DNA of 64,000 nucleotides from Sanghuangporus weigelae (Eukaryota; Basidiomycota; Agaricomycetes; Hymenochaetales; Hymenochaetaceae). Below the pieces are notes generated by a model. That model was given only the letters and a program-made list of their open reading frames with translations. It made no database searches and was not told the origin of the DNA. The stretch spans positions 496,001 through 560,000 of the forward strand of contig CP137320.1 of NCBI GenBank assembly GCA_033182465.1, written 5' to 3'. This document shows, piece by piece, positions 23,825 through 33,757 of this stretch. The number at the start of each line of letters is the position of its first letter. Positions within the stretch are counted from its first letter, which is position 1. The position numbers were made by a program, and so were the translations under genes.

Positions 23825-24833
23825 CTATGTGCTCTTCTGCTTTTTCCGAGGCGCGTCCGAATCGCCATCGTATATCTGGCTCGACGCCTCAAAGGCTGAG
23901 TCAGACGCCAAGGGTTTCCTTTTCGCCAGCTCTATCTCCTGTTTCAGATCTGGATCTATCTTACTGTTTTCCTCCGTCTCAGCATTACGTCTCCGCTTTC
24001 TATCTACTTCCGCCGCCTTCCCTTGTTGTGCTATTTTATCGAAATGCTCTTGAAGATGAGTCTTTAGAACGGGCATGTTCTTGAATTCCTTCGCGCAATG
24101 GAAGCATTCGAGCTGCTCTTTGAGTTTTTTCTCGTACGATGCTTCATCAAGTCTTGCCATCTTCGTGTAGCTCAGCGGTTGTGCCTGAGCCAAGGATAGC
24201 ATGAACTCACAGATCGCATATGGGACTCCGCGTTGCCCTCTTCGAACCAAGATAGCACATCATCAATATGCAGGAAGAAGCCTAATTTAGGGTGGAAAGA
24301 ATTGTAATGTTTCTTCGTCTTCAATCCAGGGGCGCACAGGTCCTCGGAAATGACATGCAAATGTATATGGCTGTTCGAGGCAATGGTGATGAATCATAAT
24401 CGCGACAAGGAAGAGGCGCTAAGTCAGTCTCTCGGAACAGTGGAAAAGCGTCAACTACTCACTCCATTGATTGCACCGCATGGAATCCTAGATGCACTTT
24501 CCACACGAAACCGTAACGATCACGCATCTCTTCTTTGATCATCTCGCGCACCTTTTCTCCGTCTTCCTTAAGTCGCCTCAGTAACTCCCTTGCATCTTTT
24601 CTATTTGTCTGTTTCGAGTTGAGAAACTTCTTGAGACTTGTGAGATTTGCTACGCTCAAAGGTCCTTCTTTGTCCTTGATCCGCGGTAGGACGAGGAGAT
24701 GGAACACAGCTTTCGGATAGGCATCGAATATAGTCACAGTCTTTTCCGTATGAACGAAATAGATACTCGGAGCCAGTCTTGCAGGCTCGCTGAGCTGGGC
24801 ATATGTGCGGAGAATTGCTCTGTTAAAGGCCAT
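23825..24833 (-). CDS. HNT3: aprataxin/Hnt3-like 5'-adenylate deadenylase (canonical copy)
   Basis: Start MAFNRAILRTYAQL at 24833. The N-terminal exon carries FHLLVLPRIKD and ends QSM(D). After an intron the protein reads HIHLHVISEDL, giving the full HxHxHxx triad of aprataxin, then KTKKHYNSFHPKLGFF as in the family. The last exon has a canonical finger, C-x2-C-x12-H-x3-H (CFHCAKEFKNMPVLKTHLQEH), and an acidic/basic tail ending RKKQKST. Fungal Hnt3 proteins lack the FHA domain of animal aprataxin, as here. Expected nuclear, reversing abortive DNA ligation. About 270 residues. The start lies about 230 bp from the palindrome with TGACGCGT. Confidence 0.9.
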
Positions 24834-25063
24834 TGCAGATCAAATGGTAGAGACAATCGCCGGTGTCGGTACGTGTCTCGACTGGTCACGTGACTGGAAC
24901 ATTTCAGTCGCAACGCATGGCTGCGTGAAAATACAAAATCATTCTTGGCCTTTGACTTATACAGCCTTTTTGATACAGAAGATATATAGTAGAGCTCGTA
25001 TTTCAAATGTTCTCCGGATACAATATACCAATCTTCAAATCAAAAATAAATTCTTGTGAAATG

Positions 25064-25079
25064 ATGTGACGCGTCACAT
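25064..25079. promoter_or_regulatory. 16-bp perfect palindrome containing TGACGCGTCA
   Basis: ATGTGACGCGTCACAT is a perfect palindrome with ACGCGT (the MCB core bound by MBF in ascomycetes) at its centre, flanked by TGAC/GTCA half-sites. It lies between the divergent HNT3-like and C2H2 genes. Regulatory use is inferred. Confidence 0.45.
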
Positions 25080-25494
25080 ATCTGTACATTTTCTCACGCT
25101 CCTTTATTCTCGACCCCTGTGTTTAGAGCTGGCCATGTGCTAGATTTACATCATATCTATATATCCATGTCATCTTCTCATCCAAACTGTCTCTCGGATG
25201 TCTGGATTATTGCATATGCTAAAGTTATTCTAAGACCTTATCAGTGCGAGTGGGGAGCATGCTCAATCACATTAAATTCATGGAGCTCATACCAGAAGGT
25301 GAGGTTCATATTTTAAATTCTGTAAATCTCTTATTATTCGACATGCATTATAAGTCACCTTGAGGTGACATGTTGCATCCCTGTGCAGAGCTGTCCTTTA
25401 GTCAATAATGTGATGCTTCCAACATCTCAGACCCAGACCTGTTCAACCAACTATGTAGCTCTGACTTTGTCTATACATCTCAGTATGAATGAGT

Positions 25495-25548
25495 CTGGGT
25501 TCTGGCTGTGTCTATGTTGCTGCCAACATAGACACAGCCAGGACCCAG
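25495..25548. repeat. inverted repeat (25-bp arms, 4-bp loop)
   Basis: Left arm 25495-25519 and right arm 25524-25548 pair with one mismatch around the loop CTGC. Weaker pairing seems to continue outward for some tens of bases. The hairpin sits in a 496-bp stretch without any CpG and may be the centre of an old foldback DNA element whose ends I could not fix. Confidence 0.65.
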
Positions 25549-25717
25549 TCTTAGGAACAGAGAATGTATTGACAGGCTAAAGCAGACAGTGCTTTCATTC
25601 TGAGTCTGTGATTAAACTTGTTTGCTAACAATCTTGTCTGACAGCATGCACATCTTCACTGCAAACAAGAAGTAGAGGTGGGGTCACTGAGTTGGTTTTT
25701 GCCAGTCTGCTCACTTG

Positions 25718-26558
25718 ATGGACATAATTTTTAAGGGCAAGGCAAAAGTTGGGAAGTGTTGCTGGAGAGCCTGCCTGTTTTGTATGCCTTCCAGTGTAAA
25801 GGATTTGCTCACACATGTTGAAACATCACATTTGGCACGTCTTGCAATCCCTTGTCCGTTCGAAGGTACTTAATCTCGTTCTTTCTCTTGCTCCATGCGC
25901 CATGTCTCATCAACTGGTGATCCTAGGCTGCTCCGAGATGTTCTCTCATCATCAGATTCTTGCTGAGCATTTCTTTGGTGCACATAAATCATTTCAAAAA
26001 GGCACTCCGGTCGATATTTTCTTGCCTTGTGCCCGCAAGACGGCGCGACTCGTTTCACCAACAATCAGAACTGTGCCTCCATTGCCCGGCAAACCTGTGC
26101 CAATCATCCTTCTTGATGAATCCCTGCATACGTTACGCCATAAGTCGTTGGCTTCAGTAGATGGTCTCTCACAGTCGCAAAATGCCATCGGTCATCGGCG
26201 GAAACGTCGCCAAGGCAAGCTAGAAGAAAAGGCGTGGAGACAAGTCCAATCCAAGCGTACCGATATTGATGAAGAATCGGAGGACGAATGTGAAGTTGGC
26301 CTTTCGCGCATTCGACATGATGCTCCAAAGTCTGTCGGCAATAAAACTGGAACTCGATTCGCCGTCAGACGCCGGAACAAGAAGACGTGGAACGCGATAG
26401 ACAACGAGCTCGCGACTCCACCGGCTGCTCGCACAGTCATCGAGGCAGATTTGACATCACCTCCGCTTAGTTTTGGCTTCAATAAGGTCAAAGAGATGTA
26501 CGAGACACTTGTCATGAGCACCGCCGAGGAGAACAGCGTCGCACCCTTGCCCATGTAA
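25718..26558 (+). CDS. C2H2 zinc finger protein (two fingers)
   Basis: Exon 25718-25865 begins MDIIFKGKAKVGKC and joins 25927-26558 across a 61-nt intron. Splicing reveals two adjacent fingers of equal spacing. The first is CCWRAC...HVETSH (C-x4-C-x13-H-x4-H) and the second CPFEGC...HFFGAH (C-x4-C-x12-H-x4-H). They are linked by LARLAIP, a common arrangement in basidiomycete C2H2 proteins. The rest is a basic Ser-rich tail (RRKRRQGKLEEK) with acidic patches, ending SVAPLPM. It is probably a nuclear DNA-binding protein. The 5' end is uncertain: an acceptor at 25705 could join an upstream exon. All of exon 1 up to 25836 is CpG-free, unlike exon 2. Confidence 0.7.
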
Positions 26559-26887
26559 CCTTCAACATCGCGACCACCTCTGCACTTATTGCTTCACACA
26601 TCTGATCCATATCCATTCTTCCGTATCGCTGTCTATATTGCTGTCGAGTTGCTACCATCATTTAGCTTATTATATTAATGCGCATTTCCATACATTGATT
26701 CATTTCATGTAGAGACCTTCCGTAATCTTGTTGCGCTGATCACAAATTGAAGATCTGACTTGTTTCCTTTCTGGGGTGATTTTGAGAGCGTGTCGTGACT
26801 TTGGTGCTGCATAGTTCTGTTTTCACGCCCATTACTGTGACAGTTGCAGCTACAGCTCAGCAAAGGCATCCATTGCTGTCCGTAAAC

Positions 26888-27312
26888 ATGCAGAACGACC
26901 AGGCGAGTATTTTCTTGACTACGGATGGCATTGACTCTGACTTGGAGAACAGGGTGTTCTCGTTGACCTTTACGTCCCTCGCAAATGCGCGGCGACTAGT
27001 GCGTCCATATCAGCTGTTTCAAAGGCAACCTTGTGTTGATTTGTTCTTTGCGCAGACCGCTTGATCACTTCAAAAGACCACGCATCGGTCCAAATCTCCG
27101 TCGTTGATGTAGATGCGAACGGAAAGGCGCTGGCGACGACTACAACCTTCGCTCTGTGCGGACAAGTTCGGGCAAGTGGTGAAAGCGACGATTCCATCAA
27201 TCGATTGGCCACCAAGGCTGGGCGTGCGTCGTAATTTCCGTTCCAATCTCTTAACCTACTAATGCTTGCGTTTATTGCAGTTCTCCGCAATGTCTGGTCT
27301 TACCAGAAATAA
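26888..27312 (+). CDS. RPS21: 40S ribosomal protein eS21
   Basis: Small-subunit ribosomal protein. Four exons, 26888-26902, 26953-26998, 27056-27223 and 27281-27312, give 86 residues, normal for eS21. The protein starts MQNDQ then GVLVDLYVPRKCAAT and NRLITSKDHASVQI, and ends with RASGESDDSINRLATKAG and LLRNVWSYQK. The first exon encodes only five residues. The first intron uses a GC donor (CAG|GCGAGT) and an AG acceptor. The nearby GT at 26907 would give a frame with an early stop, so GC-AG is required. The other two introns are GT-AG (57 nt each). Confidence 0.95.
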
Positions 27313-27920
27313 CGATTCGCTCTTATTAGATCAGCATTGCTGTACTCTATCTTTGTTCCCGCCTATACAAGTTTTGCTCATGCAGAATTGCGCCATGTTG
27401 AGGCCACTGCCCCAGTCATGTGAAAAGCGATGTCGGAGTTTCGCCAAACTCCTTGAAAAGTCCCTGTCCTAGCGACAACCACGAATTGTGAGAAGGTAGG
27501 GAATGAAGAAGGAAATATCGGACGTTTCTTCCTGTCTAATGCGCATCGCTGAATTTTCGTCTGCTCTTCTGGCTCCGACCTATTCCAGCGGATCAAACTT
27601 GATGCCAATGCCGCTCATATGGCTATTTTCCAAGAGTCGCTCGAGACTGACTGATGGATTCCGTATGCCCGTCGTGGAAGTCTTGGTCTTTGGGATTTTG
27701 TCATCAGTCCTTTGGTGTCGGCGCAAAGAACGTTTAGGTCGGTGGGGATCATGATTGTTGGTCATCAAATCTTCGTGATCTGGTTTTTAGTCGTCCGTAA
27801 TTATGCTGACGGCCTCGACTTTTGCTTTTAAAGCATGTTCAGCCAGGACATATAAAATCGAGTACTATTTGGACACAGATGCTCACCCTTGCCTGGTGAC
27901 CTCAGGAGATTTCATCAAAG
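27313..27920. other. intergenic, no gene seen
   Basis: RPS21 3' region and MDR promoter. Frames of up to 83 codons on both strands without motif. A TATAAA-like box lies near 27851, about 70 bp before the MDR start. Confidence 0.5.
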
Positions 27921-29225
27921 ATGTCTAGTCCTAACTCTGCTCATGCTCTGGTACTTCGAAAATATCTCGATTCCGAAGTGGACTCCTCGGTTCTCAAGGA
28001 CAGTTTTGCTTTGAAGGAGTCGCCGCTTCCTAGTCCTCTCCCGGATGATTCGCTTCTTGTCAAGACATTGTACCTTTCCAATGACCCAGTACAGCGCTTA
28101 TGGATGCAGAATCCTGGAGACCAGCATTCCGGAAAACGTCAAGGCACGCTGTCTGTTCAGCTGGAGGTCCCATTCGATTCGTTCTCTCTTTCGGAGGTAA
28201 TACGGGTCGGTGGTGAGAGCGACTCAATTAAAGTGGGTGACATCGTCGAAGGACGCACAGGATGGGCCGATTACTACGTCGTGAAGAAGGATAAAGTACG
28301 AGTTAGAAGGCAAGTTGCCGGTTTCTCACTATATCTTCACGACTGAAATGCGAGCTGCGCTGTTTAGCAAAGTATCCGGCATCAATTTGAGCGCCTTCCT
28401 CGGTAGTCTGGGCCTTTCTGGCGCTACAGCTTATTTTGCATTGATTGAGCTTCTTAAGGTGAAAGTGTCAGACACCCTCGTCGTCAGTGGTGCTGCAGGG
28501 TTAGTAGGTATCTTTAAAAGAACATGATAGAGTTGTTGGTAATGTTGCCGAGCAATATGCAAAGAAAATACTTGGTGTCAAGCGCGTTGTTGGTATCGCA
28601 GGTTCGGATGAGAAATGCTCCTGGTTGAAGAGCATCGGGGCGGACGAAGCTTTGAACTACAAGAGCCTAACATTTACCCAAGACCTCGCAAAGGCGACCC
28701 CGGCAAAAATTGACAAGTTAGTATCGGAAGAATGGCTTCAATTTAGACTATGACACTGATTTATTTCCTTTAGGTTCTTTGATAATGTCGGTGGACCAGT
28801 GCTGGACGAGGTCATGGCACGACTGAATCCTCATGCCGTAGTCGCCGTAGTCGGAGCGATTTCTCGTAAGTACAACAATAAAGTCTCTGTAACATATTAA
28901 TCGTTCTTAACCATCTGATTCTTTTCTCCCAGTATACAATAAAGTCGATCAGCCCGCGACTATCAAGAACTACGTAAGGCTAGTCTTGGACAGAATTGCA
29001 ATCATTGGCTTCTCCCTCTTTGACTACATTGACCGCCTTGCCGAGGCCGAGCAGGCGCTCACCAGTGCGGCAGTTGAAGGAAAACTCATTTTGGACGGGA
29101 CCGAGACAGTGGTTGATGTCCATGGCGATCTTGAGAAAATACCTCATATTTGGGCTGGTCTCTTCTCGGGATCCAATACTGGCAAGCTGATAACTAAGGT
29201 GGCGGATCGAAAGTTGCTTGGCTAA
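27921..29225 (+). CDS. zinc-independent MDR NAD(P)H oxidoreductase
   Basis: Medium-chain reductase of the prostaglandin/leukotriene B4 reductase type, reducing enone or alkenal double bonds with NADPH. The start is MSSPNSAHALVLRKYL at 27921. The N-terminal catalytic domain has YLSNDPVQRLWM and VGDIVEGRTGWADY. The cofactor domain has LGLSGATAYFAL, VSGAAG/VVGNVAEQYAK and KFFDNVGGPVLDEVM. The C-terminus is GFSLFDY...GKLITKVADRKLLG. Catalytic-zinc Cys/His positions are absent. Two introns are odd: a GC-AG intron at 28310-28367 (AG|GCAAGT) and a predicted 31-nt intron at 28500-28530. If the second is not removed, the frame stops just after the cofactor motif. About 345 residues when spliced. The exact substrate is unknown. 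Confidence 0.85.
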
Positions 29226-29536
29226 GAACCTCCGATGGTCAAGCCATCTTATGTACTCTGTAGAGGTAATTGAACATATATCCCATCGCTTTGTCATCTT
29301 GTCGGCAATTATCTGTCAACTGTGCGCACAGTTGGGTACAGTAGACCACTGCAGGAAAGTCTGGCTCTGGAGAACAACCACAACAATCGAGTAGAGTAGA
29401 ATGTGCTATCTTTTTTTATGTTTAAACCCGTTCACATAGTGTTAACTCTATCCAGATAGACAGGGAGCTCACGACGAATCGACTTTATGCATTCTGATTG
29501 AATTTGTTTCTAAGAATGTTGGCGCATATAGGATCG
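29226..29536. other. convergent intergenic, no gene seen
   Basis: 3' flanks of the MDR gene and the methyltransferase. Contains the near-palindrome AACTGTGCGCACAGTT around 29320. No coding signal. Confidence 0.5.
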
Positions 29537-30592
29537 TTAAGAGGTATCTCTTCTTTTTATAATAGCGACTTCAACATCATGGGGAAACTTAAGAAGCTCT
29601 TCGTCCTCGTCCGCCCATTCCACGCCTTTGCCCCTTTCAATTACTTCCAGCACATCAGCTTTGACTTTCTTCTTTCCCTCATCATCCAGTCTAGCAATTA
29701 CACTCCATGATAGAACATGGCCAACGACAGTTTCCTTGTTACAAATCATGTCATGCGAAAAGACCTGACGTACAGACGGCTCGAAACATTGATTGTACAG
29801 AGGAGAGTCATAAACGCCACGCCAGCGTTCGCACTGGTGCATTCTCGACTCGTCGTAGCGTGCTACGTAGTCCCATAGCTGGACTACCCATGGAATGCGA
29901 TACCTTTTCTGTGGTTAGAAGGAATTTTACAATTGAGGAACTCGCACTTACCCCGCAGGCAGATTAAATATCACACACACTATGCCATTGGGCTTCAATA
30001 TTCTGCAAAACTCTTCCAACGCCGCATCAAAGTCAAGACACCAATGAAACGCCTAATGTGTAACAAGACCGGTTTCAGTCTGATTTGCTGCGCTTCTGAG
30101 TGTTACAAGCAATCACCGTTGCAATCATTATCACATCGGCCCATTCGTCTTCAATGCCAGTGCGGTCAAAGGTTCCCTCGGATATGCTGGCGCGAGGGTC
30201 TTTCACCATGTTGGAGAAGACTTCTCGCATGCCAGTGCTGGGCTCGATTGCTTTGATCTTGGATATTGCTTGGGACCAATTCGGATGAGCCAGAAGACCA
30301 CGAGTAAACAATCCGGTTCCCGCTCCTATTCTTTACGAAAAAAGGTGAGTTTTGAATCGATCAGATGAAAAGGGTTTTTAATCTTACTCGACGATATTCA
30401 AGGGACCGGTTCTCAATACATGGCTTATTATAAAAGAATACGCCTCATTTGGGTAGTGTGGTCGTGATCTAGAAAGAGTGACTTGAAGATTGCGTATCAC
30501 CGTTCGATGGACAAAGTAACGTACTTATTATATTCTTCGCTTTTACCCTGACCGAACGCAACCGACGCGCGGGCATCTACTTCAGAGACCAT
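29537..30592 (-). CDS. class I SAM-dependent methyltransferase
   Basis: The start is MVSEVDARASVAFGQGKSEE at 30592. The next exons give RSRPHYPNEAYSFIISHVLR and motif I as NIVEIGAGTGLFTRGL (the AdoMet-binding loop GAGTG). IKAIEPSTGMREVF (acidic end of strand 2) and ADVIMIATAFHWCLDFDAAL follow, then FCRILKPNGIVCVIFNLP. The order and the 'AFHW' signature match fungal UbiE/Methyltransf_11-type small-molecule methyltransferases. The C-terminal part is helical and ends AIIKRRDTS. About 290 residues, several short introns, no break seen. The substrate cannot be told from sequence. The 5' end faces the foldback element, 367 bp away. Confidence 0.85.
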
Positions 30593-30958
30593 CGCTATCT
30601 CCTATATTATTCTGCTGATCGATAATTTCATATGACGGTAAGTGATTGAGTTTTGTCGATCTGGACCCGATGTAGATTAGACTTACGTTATGTGGTCCTT
30701 CATATAGAACATTTCTTTCCTAGGTCGGTCATGATGGCATAAGCATACGCCAATGGGAGTATGCGCAAAGCCATGCTATTTGTTCTGTCAGATACCAGGG
30801 TCATGAATCTCGGCTTTGCTTTTTTTATCTATATTGTCCGCCGCTTCTTATCCAAGGCGTAACGACATTTCTGTAGGTTAGTACTTATACTTCTTTTCTG
30901 TGTTCATTCAGCCGTGTTGAGCAGCAGCACTTTGTTGAGATCCCCGTGTCCCCTTTTA
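30593..30958. other. 5' flank of methyltransferase
   Basis: Promoter region up to the foldback element. No open frame of interest. Confidence 0.5.
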
Positions 30959-32029
30959 CAGCTAGTTGCAAAATTGTTGGCAATCACGTGATTTTACCAC
31001 TTTTCTCGCCATGAGAGCCTCAAAACACAAATAAAATCATATCTCACCCAAATCTCAACGGTTTCACATCATCTAAGTTGCTAAATTCATCTTTTCGAAA
31101 GGGCCTTCGCTTAAAGAAAACTGTAGAGAAAATAGAGCGAAAAATGACCCTAAAATGGCGAAAATATCGGTTTTTGCCTCTTCCTTGCATGTGCAATTTT
31201 TTCTGTGATCCCTGCTAGTCCAGCACCTCCCCAAAGCTATCCAGAATGATAATATGATTATAAAATGAATTTACAGACTGAGTTTGAGTTGAATTGTGTA
31301 CCAGAATGTGCTGCTTTGAGGCATGCCTGAATCACTCAAAACTCATCTTTTCCCCCTAGCCTCCCAGGCTCCAGGAAAAATTCTTACATGCCAGATTCAT
31401 GCATGTAAATTTATTTTGGATATAATAGACCAGGTTTATGTGCTAGCTAGGTCCTCAGCATCCACTGGTGAGCTGGGAAGATGCTGTCTAAAATGATGCA
31501 TACAACCAGAATCACTTGTTCAGCCCAGCTCACCAGTGGATGCTGAGGCCTTAGCTAGTACACAAACCTAGTCTATTATATCTAAAATGAATTTACATGC
31601 ATGAATCTGGCCTGTAAGAATTTTTCCTGGAGCCTGGGAGGCTAGGGGGAAATGATGAGTTTTGAGTAATTCAGGCATGCCTCAAAGCAGCACATTCTGG
31701 TACACAATTCAACTCAAACTCAGTCTGTAAATTCATTTTATAATCATATTATCATTCTGGATAGCTTTGGGGAGGTTCTGGACCAGCAGGGATCACAGAA
31801 AAAAATGCACATGCAAGGAAGAGGCAAAAAAATATTTTCGCCATTTTGGGGTCATTTTTTGCTCTATTTTCTCATTCGTTCTTCCTATGAGAAATTGCTT
31901 TCGAAAAGATGAATTTAGCAACTTAGATGATGTGAAAATGTTGAGCTTTGGGTGAGATATGATTTTATCTGTGTTTTGAGGCTCTCATGGCGAGAAAAGT
32001 GGTAAAATCACGTGATTGCCAACAAGCTG
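30959..32029. mobile_element. foldback DNA element (non-autonomous, Tc1/mariner-like ends)
   Basis: A 1,071-bp inverted repeat. Left arm about 30959-31480 and right arm about 31510-32029 pair almost throughout, around a spacer of some 30 bp near 31480-31510. Termini are CAGCT...AGCTG flanked by TA on both sides (30957-30958 and 32030-32031), as expected for TA target-site duplication. An 11-nt insertion (about 30966-30977) is the main difference near the left tip. Both arms keep CACGTGATTTTACCAC near the tips. No transposase is encoded. The core 31170-31838 contains no CpG at all, while the outer parts of each arm retain several. It lies between the methyltransferase and the first HAD gene. 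Confidence 0.85.
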
Positions 32030-32528
32030 TAAGATTCCCGCATCTCTTGTCGTGCAGTGTCTCGGACAGTCACCTGTACAAATTACCAGAAGTCACCTTC
32101 GTCCTCTTTCCAAGGTTCATTGCTGTCCTTGTTGTAACTCAGCGTATTCAGTAATGGAAGGTCGCATGTGCGCTGCATTCTATTGCAACTTGTGCACGTA
32201 CTTCCTTCCGGTAATCGCATACAGGAACTGAAGCGAATGCATCGAGACTTGTACCGCGCCGAACATCCATTTGCTGGCAAGCGCTTCTCCGTTAGAACCA
32301 CTGGTTATTCATGACACGGTATTCTTCTTGCATTATCGGATAGAATGAGCATCTTGTGACTATTGAAAAAGAATAGAGCTTCGAAAGTCATGACGAAGGA
32401 CTTGGTCATATAAAAAGTGCTCGATTTTTGCCATGCTTCCGTAGACATTGGGAACTCTGAGTCTATATCCCTTCCTTCACGGTCTCCTGCCTAGTTTGTT
32501 AGCTCCTGTCCATTCGCTTTCCAAGACC
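32030..32528. other. promoter region of first HAD gene
   Basis: TATAAAAA at 32409-32416 lies 120 bp before the ATG. Small frames only. Confidence 0.5.
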
Positions 32529-33757
32529 ATGCGGATCGGAATGAGATTGACCCCTTTCACTTTTGCAAGTTTTGTGACGAGTATAATTGTTGCGAACTTC
32601 GTATCAGCCTCGACTCGAACTCCTCCCGCAGTGGGGTTGAGGAAACAGACTGATTCGTCCTCGACATCATTGCAGAGCCAGAACTTAACAGCATTGGATG
32701 GCATTCAGGCACTGACCTTCGATGTATTCGGAACGGTTGTCGATTGGCGCGGTTCAATAGTCAGTCAGTTAACACGTCGAGCGGCGCGATCAAACTCGAC
32801 CGAACTTAAGCGCTTTACTGAACAAGGTGAGACGCTTCACTCTGGACACTTATTCCACACACGTATTGAATTGCGTACAGATTGGCAAGAGTTTGCTACC
32901 GAATGGCGTCAAGGATATATGAATCAGACGTAAGCAGTCCAGCTTCATGGCATACCATATTCTAAGCACGAATTCGCACAGAACCGCAATAGCAAATGGA
33001 GCAGAAGGCCCTCTCAATGTCGATGTCCTATTCCGACAGGTATGTGCGTTAAGCGCGAGTCTTCAGCAAATGTTAAAACTTGCCTCAGCTTTTAGATGAA
33101 ATGCTCACTGAGGAGCGTTGGGTGGTGCTGAAGACAATTTGGAGCGAAGCAGACCTGGAGGAAGTAAATATGGTATGGCATTTTCTCAATGGTAAGTCAT
33201 GATTTGTGCACAAGACGAGACTGCCAGACGTCCTTCATCGTGCTCAAGGATGGCCTGATACTTCCGAGGGCCTTCATCTGCTGAAAAAGAAATTCATAAT
33301 TTCCACACTTACGAATGGAGATATTCGGCTTATGGTCGACATGGTACGCCCACTCGCTATCAAACACTATAATTTAATTTCATTCAAAACGAGAAGGCTA
33401 AGCATTCGAACTTACCTTGGGATTCCGTCCTAACGGCCGATCTTCTCGGGGCATACAAGCCGTAAGTCCTGCTTTCCCTTGTACTTCCGGATAAGCTTTT
33501 ACACCGAACGAAGAAACCCAATCGTCTACCGGAGCGGAGCCCGCTTCCTAGCTCTCGAACCAGAGCAATGTGCTATGGTCGCAGCACATTTACCAGATCT
33601 CCGTGCAGCGATTGCACAGGGATTACGCTCAGTATATGTCAGGCGTCCAACGGAGGACGAGGCGAATAGAAACTTTGTTGCCACCAAGGATGACGGAGGT
33701 GAAGTCGATGTGATAGTAGACAGTTTTGAGGAATTAGCTGAAATGCTCGGCGTCTGA
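32529..33757 (+). CDS. haloacid dehalogenase-type HAD hydrolase with N-terminal signal/anchor
   Basis: HAD hydrolase of the (S)-2-haloacid dehalogenase type. The start MRIGMRLTPFTFASFVTS at 32529 gives a hydrophobic leader ending VSAS, predicted as a signal peptide or anchor, followed by a Ser-rich linker. Motif I is ALTFDVFGTVVDW (Asp nucleophile), motif II lies in KFIISTLTNGDIRLM, and the later region reads HSNLPWDSVLTADLLGAYKP and MVAAHLPDLRAA, ending AEMLGV. Type II haloacid dehalogenases use the same Asp and a WxSVLTAD-like core. Several short introns are needed, with no break seen. Tandem partner of the gene at 34479, which lacks the leader. Confidence 0.85.

Larger units (their letters stand above)
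22251..24065. repeat. tandem duplication, unit 2
   Basis: Second unit, homologous to 20440-22250. It contains copy B and runs directly into the intact third gene. The order suggests the ancestral arrangement was flank - divergent copy - canonical gene, and that one unit was duplicated in place. Confidence 0.7.
24834..25717. other. intergenic with palindrome and CpG-free hairpin
   Basis: AT-rich, with a 16-bp palindrome at 25064 and a hairpin at 25495. From 25341 onward there is no CpG until 25837. No intact gene seen apart from possible non-coding 5' exons of the C2H2 gene (acceptor-like GACAG near 25644 and GCCAG at 25705). Confidence 0.5.

Noticed and set aside
30959-32029. Long palindrome as an assembly artefact
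   Set aside because: The two arms differ by an 11-nt indel and scattered substitutions, and the element is bounded by TA, so it is a real, aged foldback element.
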